Shown: piece after piece, positions 27,485-35,780 of the stretch
Layout of the letters: the number at the start of each line of letters is the position of its first letter
How positions within the stretch are numbered: the first letter of the stretch is position 1
Assembly (NCBI GenBank): GCA_023228125.1
Contig: JALOBT010000001.1
Coordinates: forward strand, 62,001-126,000
DNA from: Candidatus Cloacimonadota bacterium
GTDB lineage: Bacteria; Cloacimonadota; Cloacimonadia; Cloacimonadales; Cloacimonadaceae
DNA length: 64,000 nucleotides
Reading direction: 5' to 3'
The notes under the pieces: model-generated
What the model saw: only the letters and a program-made list of their open reading frames with translations
Database searches by the model: none
Told to the model about the DNA's origin: nothing
Made by a program: the position numbers and the translations under genes

Positions 27485-27982
27485 TCAGTTAATGGCGAGA
27501 TCTTCTTTATGTTCGTCATTTTCAGGGTGAAGCACGTAAACTTCAAATTTCGCCACACCGGGGAGGATGAGCCCGATTTCTTTGGCGGCAGCATAGGAAA
27601 GATCAAGGTCTCTGCCGTGTTTGAAGGGCCCTCGGTCATTTACGCGTACTTGTATGGATTTACCGTTTTTGGGGTTGTTTATGATCAATCGTGTGTCAAA
27701 GGGGAGACTTTTGTGGGCGCAAGTCATGGCGTATTGATCGAAGATCTCGCCACTGGCTGTCTTGCGACCATGAAAATAACCTGCATAGTACGAAGCTACC
27801 ATGGCCTGAGGCACGCTCCCTGGGGGTTCCTGAACGTGTAGCGAGTCCAATACCAGCGCAGCTTGATCCTGGCTGATCTCCTCACTACCTATTCCTGCCA
27901 CAGATTCTGCGATCACAGGTCCTATCAAAAGGATCTGTAATCCCAGAACGGTGGCCAGAACTTTCTTTCTGAATTTTCTCAT
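27485..27982 (-). CDS. rlpA: RlpA-family septal lytic transglycosylase-like protein
   Basis: A 165-residue exported protein with a signal peptide (about 1-26) and a double-psi beta-barrel domain. Key regions are ASYYAGYFHGRKTASGE, MTCAHKSLPFDT and VRVNDRGPFKHGRDLDLSYAA, the RlpA core including the catalytic aspartate region DRGP. RlpA proteins bind or cleave glycan strands lacking stem peptides at the septum. There is no lipobox cysteine and no SPOR domain, so this is a minimal soluble form. It heads the rlpA-psuG-M55 run on the minus strand. Confidence 0.88.
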   Translation of the reverse strand: MRKFRKKVLATVLGLQILLIGPVIAESVAGIGSEEISQDQAALVLDSLHVQEPPGSVPQAMVASYYAGYFHGRKTASGEIFDQYAMTCAHKSLPFDTRLIINNPKNGKSIQVRVNDRGPFKHGRDLDLSYAAAKEIGLILPGVAKFEVYVLHPENDEHKEDLAIN

Positions 27983-28403
27983 ATTTTCCTATTTTCTTTC
28001 TTTTTAAATATCCGGTGACAGTCATTTGTGACGGATGATCTGTCAAGAAAAAAAAGCAGTTTTCATAGTCATCTCTATGATATACATGCTCTTATGCCTT
28101 GCCGGGATCAGGCCGCAATATCAAGAGCCTCAGCCAGGATGCGTATTTGAGATCGGCAGGTTTTCTGCCCCATGAGAAAGCCCAAAATGGGAGACTCCGC
28201 TCAATATCTCCCCTTGCAAAAGCATGGAGTTCGCTTATCATTTTTACAAGTAGCATAGATTGCACAATGATAAAACTAAGCTATAAGATTAGGCGGATGC
28301 CAGAGCCTCAGGCGTTTTGCCAGGATCGTAAGCGTTCTGCTAAGCAGAAACCCAGCTTAACTAAGCTATGAAAAAGAATAATACATGGATTAAGGAGACT
28401 GAT
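27983..28403. other. Intergenic region between divergent rlpA and kamA
   Basis: No gene is supported here. It contains a small hairpin (GGCAG/CTGCC at 28155-28169) and a promoter-like TTGCAC, 16-bp spacer, TATAAG at 28260-28287. The predicted kamA leader holds a hairpin TTCTGC-TAA-GCAGAA at 28335-28349. An upstream ATG at 28368 in the kamA frame lacks a ribosome site. No known riboswitch was recognised, and the lysine-riboswitch consensus is not visible. Confidence 0.5.
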
Positions 28404-29651
28404 ATGACTGATCTAATAGACATCAAAAGCATTGCCTCTGCTGAGGATTGGAATGACTGGTACTGGCAATTGCGCAATCGAATCACAGATTTCGACACCC
28501 TCAGGAAGTATATCAAATTGCAGCCCGATGAAGAGGCCGTCGCCAATGACGAGGGCTTTTCCTTCCGCATGGCTATCACGCCCTATTACCTTTCTCTGAT
28601 CGATCATGATAACCCCAACGACCCGGTCCGCTTGCAGGCCATTCCCCGCATCCAGGAGAATTCCATTGCCCCCTCCGATCTGCCGGATCCCCTGAACGAA
28701 GATACCGATTCTCCCGTGCCGGGTATGACGCACCGCTATCCAGACCGTGTCTTACTCTTGCTCACAGACCAATGTGGCGTGTATTGTAGGCATTGCACAC
28801 GGCGCCGAAAAGCTGGTGAGAATGATGCCCCGATGCCAGATGAGAATGTGAATCAAGCTCTGAAGTATATAGAAGAGCACACCGAGATCCGCGATGTGAT
28901 CCTCAGTGGCGGAGATCCTCTTACCTTGAGTGATGAACGCCTGGATGAGGTCTTGGGCAAATTGGCAAAGATCAAACATCTGGATATTGTCCGGATCGGC
29001 AGCCGCTTGCCTGTCACGCTTCCGCAGAGGATAGATGAGGGGCTAATTACCGTGCTCAAAAAGTACAAGTTCGTCTGGCTGAATACTCACTTCAATCACC
29101 CCCATGAGATCACTCCCACTTCGATTAAGGGCTTGGATGCTTTGGCTGAGGCCGGAGTCGTCCTGGGCAATCAATCCGTATTGCTGAAGGGCATCAACGA
29201 CAACGTGGATGTGATGAAGCAGCTTGTGCATGGCTTGGTGCGAAACCGTGTGCGCCCTTACTACATCTATCAATGCGATCTCTCCGAAGGCATTTCACAT
29301 TTCCGCACGCCGGTATCCAAGGGCATAGAGATCATCGAATCCCTGCGGGGACATACCTCAGGGCTCTGCGTACCTACCTTCGTAGTGGATGCTCCGGGTG
29401 GTGGCGGCAAGATACCTGTGATGCCGAATTATCTCATCTCCCAGATGCCGGGTCGCGTGATCCTGCGGAACTATGAAGGATTCATCAGCGCTTACACCGA
29501 GCCTGGCTTTATTCCCATGGATGATTCCCAATATCAGGCCTTGTGTCCGCCTGTGCGTAGATCCACCGAGGGTGCAATGGCGCTCCTTCGAGGCGATAAA
29601 GTGTCTCTGGGGGCTACCGATGGCAAGCGTCTCCAAAGACGTAAGAAATAG
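28404..29651 (+). CDS. kamA: Lysine 2,3-aminomutase (radical SAM, PLP)
   Basis: Interconverts L-alpha-lysine and L-beta-lysine, the first step of lysine fermentation or of beta-lysine osmolyte synthesis. The start at 28404 follows AAGGAG by seven bases and gives 415 residues, the family length. Visible are the radical-SAM cysteines C124, C128 and C131 (CGVYCRHC), a GGD loop, and the PLP lysine K336 in DAPGGGGK. The two aspartates that hold the substrate side-chain amine in the clostridial enzyme are conserved (D292 in QCDLSEG, D329 in VVDAP), so lysine rather than glutamate is the likely substrate. No other lysine-fermentation gene is in the window. Confidence 0.93.
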   Translation: MTDLIDIKSIASAEDWNDWYWQLRNRITDFDTLRKYIKLQPDEEAVANDEGFSFRMAITPYYLSLIDHDNPNDPVRLQAIPRIQENSIAPSDLPDPLNEDTDSPVPGMTHRYPDRVLLLLTDQCGVYCRHCTRRRKAGENDAPMPDENVNQALKYIEEHTEIRDVILSGGDPLTLSDERLDEVLGKLAKIKHLDIVRIGSRLPVTLPQRIDEGLITVLKKYKFVWLNTHFNHPHEITPTSIKGLDALAEAGVVLGNQSVLLKGINDNVDVMKQLVHGLVRNRVRPYYIYQCDLSEGISHFRTPVSKGIEIIESLRGHTSGLCVPTFVVDAPGGGGKIPVMPNYLISQMPGRVILRNYEGFISAYTEPGFIPMDDSQYQALCPPVRRSTEGAMALLRGDKVSLGATDGKRLQRRKK

Positions 29652-29711
29652 GATTATCCTGCGGCTGTAGCTGAAGAGCGGAGCGATTTTGGGCTCCCTG
29701 TAGATATGTAC

Positions 29712-29738
29712 ACCGGTACAACAGCGGTTTGTGCCGGT
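29712..29738. terminator. Hairpin between convergent kamA and etfA
   Basis: ACCGGTACAA and TTGTGCCGGT form a 10-bp stem with one G-U pair and a 7-nt loop. It sits in the 138-bp gap between convergent genes. No T-run follows on either side, so it may be a Rho-independent-like pause or only a structured end. Confidence 0.3.
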
Positions 29739-29789
29739 TAGTCCCTGTGATCAGGCCTTTATGATGCCCTTGTGATAAAATTCCCTTGT

Positions 29790-30986
29790 TTATTCGGATG
29801 CGAAGTTTCGGTTCACCCTTGTGATGAGGGCGGGGATAATCTCAAAGAGATCACCCACGATGCCGAGGTCTGCCACCTTGAAGATGGGTGCATCCGGGTC
29901 ACTATTGATGGCGATGATATAGTCTGCAGAAGACATGCCTGCCAGATGCTGAATGGCACCTGAGATCCCCACTGCGATATAGATTCCTGGCTTCACAGTC
30001 TTCCCTGTCTGCCCTACCTGATGCGAATAGGGCACCCATCCGGCATCTACTGCCGCTCTGGAAGCACCAATCGCGCCACCCAAAGCAGCAGCCAGCTCTT
30101 CCAGAATCGCAAAGTTTTTGCCCTCTTTCAGCCCTCTTCCGCCGGAAACGATGATATTCGCCTCGCTGATGTTTATCAGCTTGGATTCTTCCTTCACGAA
30201 GCCCAGCCAAGTGCTCATTTCCTGGCCAAAATCAAGATCTATCTGCTCCTGGATGATCTCTCCGGTTCGGGAATCATCGCGCTTCAGGGGATTCATCACT
30301 TTATGGCGGACTGTGGCCATTTGGGGACGGTGGAAGGGAGTGGTGATGCGCGCCATGATGTTGCCGCCAAAAGCAGGTCTGGTTTGGATCAAATAACCGG
30401 TCTCGGGATCAATATCCAGAGCCGTGCAGTCCGCCGTCAAACCGGTGTGCAGGTGGATGGCCACGCGGGGAATGAAGGATCTGCCGGTCACTGTGGCACC
30501 TGCCAGTATGATCGAAGGCCTATACTTGCGGGCCAGGTAAGTCAGCGCCTGGGCATAAATCTCATCCCGAAAATGCCGGAGCCTGGGATCGTCTATTGCA
30601 AGCACCTGATCGGCACCAAAAGCGATGAGCTCATCTGCCAGGCCCAGGATTTCGGAGCCCAAGAGTATCGCACTGAGCTTCTCCTGGATCTGTTCTGCCA
30701 GTGCGCGCCCTTTGCCCAATAGTTCCAGTGCCACAGGGGAGATCACGCCATCCTTTTGCTCTACAAAGATCCAGATGCCTTGGGAATCGGCTGTGTTAAT
30801 AGCAATATCTGCCCGCTTTTGCATCACAATGGCATCCACCGGGCAGGCTGGGACACAGGCCCCGCAGAGCGTGCATTTGTCGAGATTGATCACGGCAGTA
30901 TTGTCTTCCATCGTAATAGCATCGTAGATACAGGCACGTCTGCAGGCTGTGCAGCCAATACACCTTTTGCCGATTACTTTTATCAT
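29790..30986 (-). CDS. etfA: Electron transfer flavoprotein alpha subunit with N-terminal ferredoxin domain
   Basis: The start at 30986 follows CAGGAG by eight bases and gives 398 residues. Residues 1-60 form a two-cluster ferredoxin (CIGCTACRRAC and CTLCGACVPACP). An EtfA alpha/beta domain follows, with a C-terminal FAD-binding domain containing VGQTGKTVKPGIYIAVGISG and SADYIIAINSD. Ferredoxin-EtfA fusions occur in electron-bifurcating or ferredoxin-linked acyl-CoA dehydrogenase complexes of anaerobes. The obligatory partner etfB is not next to it: the upstream neighbour is a divergent restriction gene. The first cluster motif ends in Cys-Ile rather than Cys-Pro. Confidence 0.93.
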   Translation of the reverse strand: MIKVIGKRCIGCTACRRACIYDAITMEDNTAVINLDKCTLCGACVPACPVDAIVMQKRADIAINTADSQGIWIFVEQKDGVISPVALELLGKGRALAEQIQEKLSAILLGSEILGLADELIAFGADQVLAIDDPRLRHFRDEIYAQALTYLARKYRPSIILAGATVTGRSFIPRVAIHLHTGLTADCTALDIDPETGYLIQTRPAFGGNIMARITTPFHRPQMATVRHKVMNPLKRDDSRTGEIIQEQIDLDFGQEMSTWLGFVKEESKLINISEANIIVSGGRGLKEGKNFAILEELAAALGGAIGASRAAVDAGWVPYSHQVGQTGKTVKPGIYIAVGISGAIQHLAGMSSADYIIAINSDPDAPIFKVADLGIVGDLFEIIPALITRVNRNFASE

Positions 30987-31290
30987 CTGTTTTTCTCCTG
31001 AAAGGGATTTGCTTTTTTTATGTATTTCTTGCGATTTATCTAAGGTCAAACGACCGATTCCAGTGTTTCTCAGCTTTGCTTTTATGGTCAAGCTCTTTTT
31101 TCAAAGCGGCGATCTTTTTGCAGATTGATTGAAGCACAGCAGAAACTATGAGCACCTACTATCTATGTGCTGTACAACTACTGGACAAATCCTCTTTTGT
31201 TTTTTATGATGAGTCCAAATATTTGTGGTTGACAGATATATCTTTTTACAAATCCTTGTCTGCAAGTAAATAAAGTAGAATGAGGCCTTG
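30987..31290. other. Intergenic region between etfA and the restriction locus
   Basis: About 300 bp with no recognised gene. A 41-codon frame begins at ATG 31148 but has no clear ribosome site and no recognised product. The GC content falls here relative to etfA. No remnant of etfB was seen. Confidence 0.4.
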
Positions 31291-31446
31291 ATGATTGTAG
31301 TAAGTGTGGATCTCCAGAAAATTTTGAAACACGAGCTGTGCATAGATGAACAGCATGTCCATCTTTCACTGGCAGAGAACGTACGCCAAAAATCAACAAG
31401 CCATATCTGGAATCCCATAGAATCCAAAGCCGATGGCAATGAATAA
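31291..31446 (+). CDS. Possible 51-residue protein upstream of hsdR
   Basis: An ATG at 31291 with GAGG five bases upstream opens a 51-codon frame (MIVVSVDLQKILKHELCIDE and so on). It ends 14 nt inside the hsdR start, which would couple the two genes translationally. This matters because hsdR has no good ribosome site of its own. No family is recognised. It could be a leader peptide or a chance frame. Confidence 0.35.
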   Translation: MIVVSVDLQKILKHELCIDEQHVHLSLAENVRQKSTSHIWNPIESKADGNE

Positions 31447-33709
31447 AGAAGCAGGCGCCAGAATCAAAATCAATGACCTTTTGAAGGAATCAGGATGGCG
31501 TTTCTTTGATGACGAGCAGGGCAGAGCCAATATCGCTCTGGAAAACCAGACTACCATTACCAGCAAGACGATCGATGCCTTGGGCAATGACTTTGAAAAA
31601 TCAACCAGCGGCTACATAGACTTTCTTTTGCTGGATGAGCTTTCTCATCCCATCATAGTTCTGGAAGCCAAGGCCGAAAAATACAATCCCTTGGTAGGCA
31701 AAGAGCAGGCCCGGAGCTATGCGAAAGCCCAAAACTGTAGATTCATCCTCCTTTCCAATGGCAATCTGCATTACTTTTGGGATACTCTTCATGGTAATCC
31801 CTATATCATCACAAAATTCCCCAGCCCCGAGTCCATGAAAGGATATGTCCATTATCATCCCGATCCCAAAGCGCTGGTGAATGAGGTCATCACTTCCGGC
31901 TATGTTGCTATTACGCAAAAGCATGATTATGACCAAAATCCAGACTTTCACGATGAGAATCTTAGAGAGGAATACCTCAAGAAGAACAATCTTGTCCTGC
32001 TCAGGCCCTATCAAATGGGAGCCATAGAATCCATCCAACATTCGGTGCGCAAAGGCAATGACCGCTTCCTGTTTGAAATGGCTACCGGAACCGGTAAAAC
32101 CCTGATCTCTGCAGCCGTGATGAAGCTCTTTCTCAAGACGGGCAATGCTCACCGGGTTCTATTTCTGGTGGACCGCCTGGAATTGGAAGATCAGGCCCAG
32201 CGCAATATGGTCAAATACTTAAAGAATGACTTTATCTCCGTGATTTACAAGGAAAGCAGAGACGACTGGCACAAGGCAGAAATTGTGATCTCCACAGTGC
32301 AGTCCTTACTTTCAGGAGATAGATATAGACGCGAATTCAGTCCCACTGATTTTGACCTGGTGATCTCCGATGAGGCACATCGCAGCATTGGCGGCAATGC
32401 CAGAGCTGTGTTTGAGTATTTTGTCGGTTATAAGCTTGGCCTTACTGCCACCCCCAAAGACTACCTGAAAAATGCAGAGCCAGACGGCAATAGCCCCCGG
32501 GATTTTGAACGTCGCTTGCTGCTGGATACCTATGAAACCTTTGGCTGCAAAAGCGGGATTCCCACCTTCCGCTATTCCCTGGTGGACGGGGTAAATGATG
32601 GTTATCTGGTGAATCCCACCATCATCGATGCCCGCTCACAGGTTACCACTCAGTTGCTCTCCGTTACAGGCTATGCTTATGTAGATCCTGCTTTGCCAGG
32701 AGATGATAATACTGCCTACTTTGAGGAAAGGCACTTTGAAAAGAAGTTCTTTTCGGAAAACACCAATAAAACTCTTTGCCGTGCCTTTATGGAGCATGCC
32801 TTGCGGGATCCCATCAGCGGTGAGATCGGTAAATCAATAATCTTTTGCGTCAGTCAAAAGCATGCCACCAAGATCACCCAGATCCTTAATGTCATTGCGG
32901 ATAAGATGTTCCCCGACAAGTACAATTCAGATTTTGCCATGCAGGTTACCTCCATCATCCCGGAAGCCCAGCAGATGTCCATCAACTTTGCCAATAACAA
33001 CCTGTCCGGAAGGGCAAACTTCCTGGCGGATTATCGCAGCTCCAAAACCAGAGTTTGCGTAACCGTGGGCATGATGACCACCGGCTACGATTGCACTGAT
33101 ATCCTGAATCTGGCCATCATGCGCCCCATCTTTTCACCCACGGAATTTATCCAGATCAAAGGCCGAGGCGCCAGGAAGCACGACTTTTCACAGCAGTTTA
33201 TAGACCCCTTCCTCAAAGACCAACACAAGGATAAACAAAAAAGCGGCTTTATGCTCTTTGATTTCTTTGCCGTCTGCGAGTATTTTGAAGAGGAATTCAA
33301 TTACGACGAAGTGCTTACCTTACCACCAGAAGGTGGCAACATTGCTGCACCGAAAGGTGGAGGGAGTCTTCAACCAAAACCAACTGATGCGGAAATCTTT
33401 AGCCCCGATCCACTGGCAAATCTTAAACGTATTGCAATCCCCCAAGAGGGAATGAAGATAGACCGGATGTTCTTCCAGAAGTTTGAAGAAGCCATCCGGA
33501 AAGACCTCATCATCAAAGAAGCTGTCGAAGCAGGCAAATGGGACTTTGTACTGGATTATATCTCTCAGAAGATGATCGAAAAAGGGAAGCATATCCTTTG
33601 TGATGATTCGCTAATTGCCAATCTAAATATCTCACATATTTGTCAAGAAAAGCTTGATTGGAGACATCTCGACCTGCTTTTCTCGAAGACTACACGGGAT
33701 ACGGCCTAA
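31433..33709 (+). CDS. hsdR: Type I restriction enzyme R subunit (HsdR), C-terminus possibly short
   Basis: ATP-dependent translocase and endonuclease subunit of a type I restriction-modification system. The 758-residue product has an N-terminal PD-ExK-type nuclease domain (D63, E78 and K80 in DFLLLDE and IIVLEAK). The superfamily-2 helicase motor has Walker A MATGTGKT (about 216-223), DEAH in VISDEAHRS, and the motif VI region QIKGRGARK. The EcoEI-type C-terminal domain seems to end early: the usual conserved region that contacts the methylase is replaced by about 35 unrecognised residues. The locus lacks hsdM and has only a stub of hsdS, so R cannot work as a normal complex here. Confidence 0.88.
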   Translation: MAMNKEAGARIKINDLLKESGWRFFDDEQGRANIALENQTTITSKTIDALGNDFEKSTSGYIDFLLLDELSHPIIVLEAKAEKYNPLVGKEQARSYAKAQNCRFILLSNGNLHYFWDTLHGNPYIITKFPSPESMKGYVHYHPDPKALVNEVITSGYVAITQKHDYDQNPDFHDENLREEYLKKNNLVLLRPYQMGAIESIQHSVRKGNDRFLFEMATGTGKTLISAAVMKLFLKTGNAHRVLFLVDRLELEDQAQRNMVKYLKNDFISVIYKESRDDWHKAEIVISTVQSLLSGDRYRREFSPTDFDLVISDEAHRSIGGNARAVFEYFVGYKLGLTATPKDYLKNAEPDGNSPRDFERRLLLDTYETFGCKSGIPTFRYSLVDGVNDGYLVNPTIIDARSQVTTQLLSVTGYAYVDPALPGDDNTAYFEERHFEKKFFSENTNKTLCRAFMEHALRDPISGEIGKSIIFCVSQKHATKITQILNVIADKMFPDKYNSDFAMQVTSIIPEAQQMSINFANNNLSGRANFLADYRSSKTRVCVTVGMMTTGYDCTDILNLAIMRPIFSPTEFIQIKGRGARKHDFSQQFIDPFLKDQHKDKQKSGFMLFDFFAVCEYFEEEFNYDEVLTLPPEGGNIAAPKGGGSLQPKPTDAEIFSPDPLANLKRIAIPQEGMKIDRMFFQKFEEAIRKDLIIKEAVEAGKWDFVLDYISQKMIEKGKHILCDDSLIANLNISHICQEKLDWRHLDLLFSKTTRDTA

Positions 33710-33932
33710 CATGGTTCCCTGTTTTGAACAGTCTCCTTAGCTGGGGGAGTGCCAATAGCAAAAAAGAACTTGACATATAAAGACGAGATCAAGAATATGT
33801 GTTTTGAACTTTTAGTCTTACACAGGATGTGAGAAAAGGGGACAATAAAATGTTCTTAATATGGCTATACTAAGAAGATCAATTAGCTAAGAGTCAAGAC
33901 ATTAGAGCTTTGTTAGAAGAAGAGGAGAACCT

Positions 33933-34073
33933 ATGGTCAAAAGCAGAGAGACTAAAGAAGAACCCTTAGAAAAGCAGCTAAAAGAGGAAACAGAACTCAA
34001 CCAGAGGATCTTAGAGAATCTGGCAAAGGTCAAGCTGCCAGATGATAGTTTGAAAGTGGATAATTATGAGTAA
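33933..34073 (+). CDS. 46-residue helical protein, possible hsdM remnant
   Basis: An ATG at 33933 behind AGGAG (spacing six) opens a 46-codon frame, rich in Glu and Lys, that overlaps the next gene by 8 nt. Its sequence (EKQLKEETELNQRILENLAK) resembles the coiled-coil tail that ends many HsdM methylases. It sits exactly where hsdM is expected, between hsdR and the ORF6N gene. I read it as a leftover of a deleted hsdM, re-using an internal start, or as a small coupling protein. The 220 bp between it and hsdR hold nothing else recognisable. Confidence 0.45.
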   Translation: MVKSRETKEEPLEKQLKEETELNQRILENLAKVKLPDDSLKVDNYE

Positions 34074-34986
34074 TGAGCTTGAAATCATAAAGCCAGATAT
34101 TATTCAAAACAAGATACATACTCTGCGTGGAGTACAAGTAATGCAGGACAAAGATCTTGCTGAACTCTACAAGGTGGAAACAAAATACTTGAATAAAGCT
34201 GTAAAAAGAAATCTTGAGAGATTTCCAGAGTCCTTTAGATTCCAATTAACTCAAGCTGAATATGATAAAATCTTGAGGTTCCAAATTGGCACCTCATCTT
34301 TTGAGTCACAAAATAGCAACCCAAGCTCTACTCATGGAGGAAGAAGATATCGCCCCTTTGTGTTTACCGAACAAGGTGTTGCCATGCTTTCTGCGGTACT
34401 TCGTAGTGATACTGCAGTTCAAGTCTCTATTCAAATCATGCAAGCTTTTGTCAGCATGAAAAGATTTATCTCAGTGAACGCCGGTATTTTCCAAAGATTA
34501 GATAGGATTGAAGCAAAACAGATAGTTACAGACAATAAGTTCGAAAAAGTATTCCAAGCTTTGGAGGATAGATCTATTACTCCCAGGCAAGGTATCTTTT
34601 ATGAAGGTCAAATCTTTGATGCCTATACTTTTGCTTCCGATTTAATCCGCTCTGCCCAAGAATCAATCATTCTGATTGACAACTATATTGATGATTCAGT
34701 TTTTAAGCTATTCACCAAAACCCAAGCAGGTGTTACCATTACTATTTATACAAAAGCAATAACTCCTACTCTGAAACAGGATGTGAAAAAATACAATTCC
34801 CAATATCCAAAAATAAGCTTGAAGAAACTGACAAAAGCTCATGATAGATTTCTTATTATCGATAATAGTGAGCTGTATCACTTTGGTGCAAGCATTAAAG
34901 ACCTTGGGAAAAAGTGGTTTGCGTTCTCAAAAATGCAATTGGATGCTTCCTACATAATTCGTCAATTAGAAAAAGGTGAAGCTTGA
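34066..34986 (+). CDS. ORF6N-domain protein with PLD-like C-terminal domain
   Basis: The 306-residue product has an N-terminal ORF6N DNA-binding domain (about residues 8-130; LRGVQVMQDKDLAELYKVET, FRFQLTQAEYDKI, RPFVFTEQGVAMLSAVLRSD). A C-terminal domain (about 185-300) contains HDRFLIID and GASIKDLGKKWFAF, reminiscent of phospholipase-D-type nuclease modules. Proteins of this design are common accessory genes in type I restriction loci and prophages. The function is not established. It overlaps both neighbours, and its base composition is visibly richer in A and T than the flanking housekeeping genes. Confidence 0.82.
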   Translation: MSNELEIIKPDIIQNKIHTLRGVQVMQDKDLAELYKVETKYLNKAVKRNLERFPESFRFQLTQAEYDKILRFQIGTSSFESQNSNPSSTHGGRRYRPFVFTEQGVAMLSAVLRSDTAVQVSIQIMQAFVSMKRFISVNAGIFQRLDRIEAKQIVTDNKFEKVFQALEDRSITPRQGIFYEGQIFDAYTFASDLIRSAQESIILIDNYIDDSVFKLFTKTQAGVTITIYTKAITPTLKQDVKKYNSQYPKISLKKLTKAHDRFLIIDNSELYHFGASIKDLGKKWFAFSKMQLDASYIIRQLEKGEA

Positions 34987-35171
34987 TGAGTGAATGGAAA
35001 GAAGTGAAGCTGGGAGATTGTATTGATATTATTGGTGGGGGCACTCCTAAAACCAATAATCCCGATTACTGGAATGGCTCAATCCCTTGGCTATCGGTAG
35101 CAGACTCAAATTCAGATGATAAGTATGTATTTGACACAGAGATACTTTCAAGGCCTGAAACCTGCCTCTGA
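34986..35171 (+). pseudogene. hsdS: Truncated type I specificity subunit hsdS
   Basis: The ATG at 34986 overlaps the stop of the preceding gene (TGATG). The first 57 codons match the start of an HsdS target-recognition domain: WKEVKLGDCIDIIGGGTPKT, then IPWLSVADSN. The frame ends at TGA 35169, fourteen bases after the start of a dispersed repeat at 35158. Typical HsdS proteins have about 400 residues, so at least 85% is missing. The match between the break and the repeat edge indicates insertion or recombination at the repeat. Confidence 0.85.
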
Positions 35172-35369
35172 TGGCATGGAGATTAGATTGCTTTGTTCTT
35201 ATACCAAAGTGCCGTCCTTCGCTGCGCTACGGACTCGGGAATCTATCTGCTGGCCACCCCAGCAGTTACCTACTGGGCTAAGCCGATAAACGGTTGACGT
35301 GCTCCGCACTCATAAGGCTATGCTGATTAGAGTCTGTTCTTCTCATAATATCTTCTCTGGTTTCGGAAT
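35158..35369 (+). repeat. Long intergenic repeat, copy A
   Basis: About 210 bp beginning AACCTGCCTCTGATGGCATG. It is near-identical to copy D at 36288-36495 (about 90% by eye, same order of blocks). It contains the hairpin-forming blocks CCGTCCTTCGCTGCGCTACG and CCCCAGCAGTTACC, and no open frame of interest. Its left edge coincides with the break in hsdS. Confidence 0.8.
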
Positions 35370-35431
35370 ATACATTGTATGCTTACTGCTCAGGGCCTGT
35401 TCTCTCTGGTTTCGGAATAATGATTGAAGGC

Positions 35432-35526
35432 ATAAAACCTGGCTCTGGTGGTATGGAGATTAAACTGCTTTGTCATTATGTAAAGAGCCGTCCTCCACTA
35501 TGTTTCGGATTCGGGAATCCATCTGC
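35432..35526 (+). repeat. Long intergenic repeat, partial copy B
   Basis: About 95 bp matching only the first half of copies A and D, with more differences (AAACCTGGCTCTGGTGGTAT and onward). Just before it, an 18-bp sequence (TTCTCTGGTTTCGGAATA) is directly repeated at 35353-35370 and 35400-35417. This suggests B arose by local duplication and then decayed. Confidence 0.6.
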
Positions 35527-35574
35527 CCGGAAAAAAGACAAAACGATATGCAGAGTGGGTACAGCCGCAGCAAG

Positions 35575-35688
35575 CCTGTTTTGACTTTCATTTTTGATCC
35601 GGCGTATAAGCTTCAGATTGTCCTGTATCTTTCACCATCAAAGCAGATTACAAGCTATTGCCTATCCAAAAATGAGAGTTAAAACAGG
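35575..35688. repeat. MITE-like small inverted-repeat element, copy 2
   Basis: Inverted relative to copy 1 at 21-133. It runs from CCTGTTTTGACTTTCATTTT to AATGAGAGTTAAAACAGG, 114 bp. The block GATACAGGACAATCTGAAGC is shared exactly (in reverse complement) with copy 1. The similarity continues about 19 bp past the right terminus (to 35707). Confidence 0.6.
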
Positions 35689-35780
35689 GGGATCACGATG
35701 CCGCGAGGTCTGATCCGATCAGGCCTGCTATTGTTTTAGCCCAATACCGCGTACTTGCGTCTATCGGATCGGGGTTGCTT

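Noticed and set aside
28094..28403. Lysine riboswitch upstream of the lysine aminomutase
   Set aside because: The conserved core elements of the lysine riboswitch could not be found; only small hairpins are visible.
31146..31439. Minus-strand 97-codon frame between etfA and hsdR
   Set aside because: Antisense to the possible small ORF and hsdR leader, no ribosome site, no recognisable product, and not related to EtfB.
34066..35171. Complete, functional type I restriction-modification system
   Set aside because: No hsdM in the window and hsdS is limited to about 57 genuine codons.
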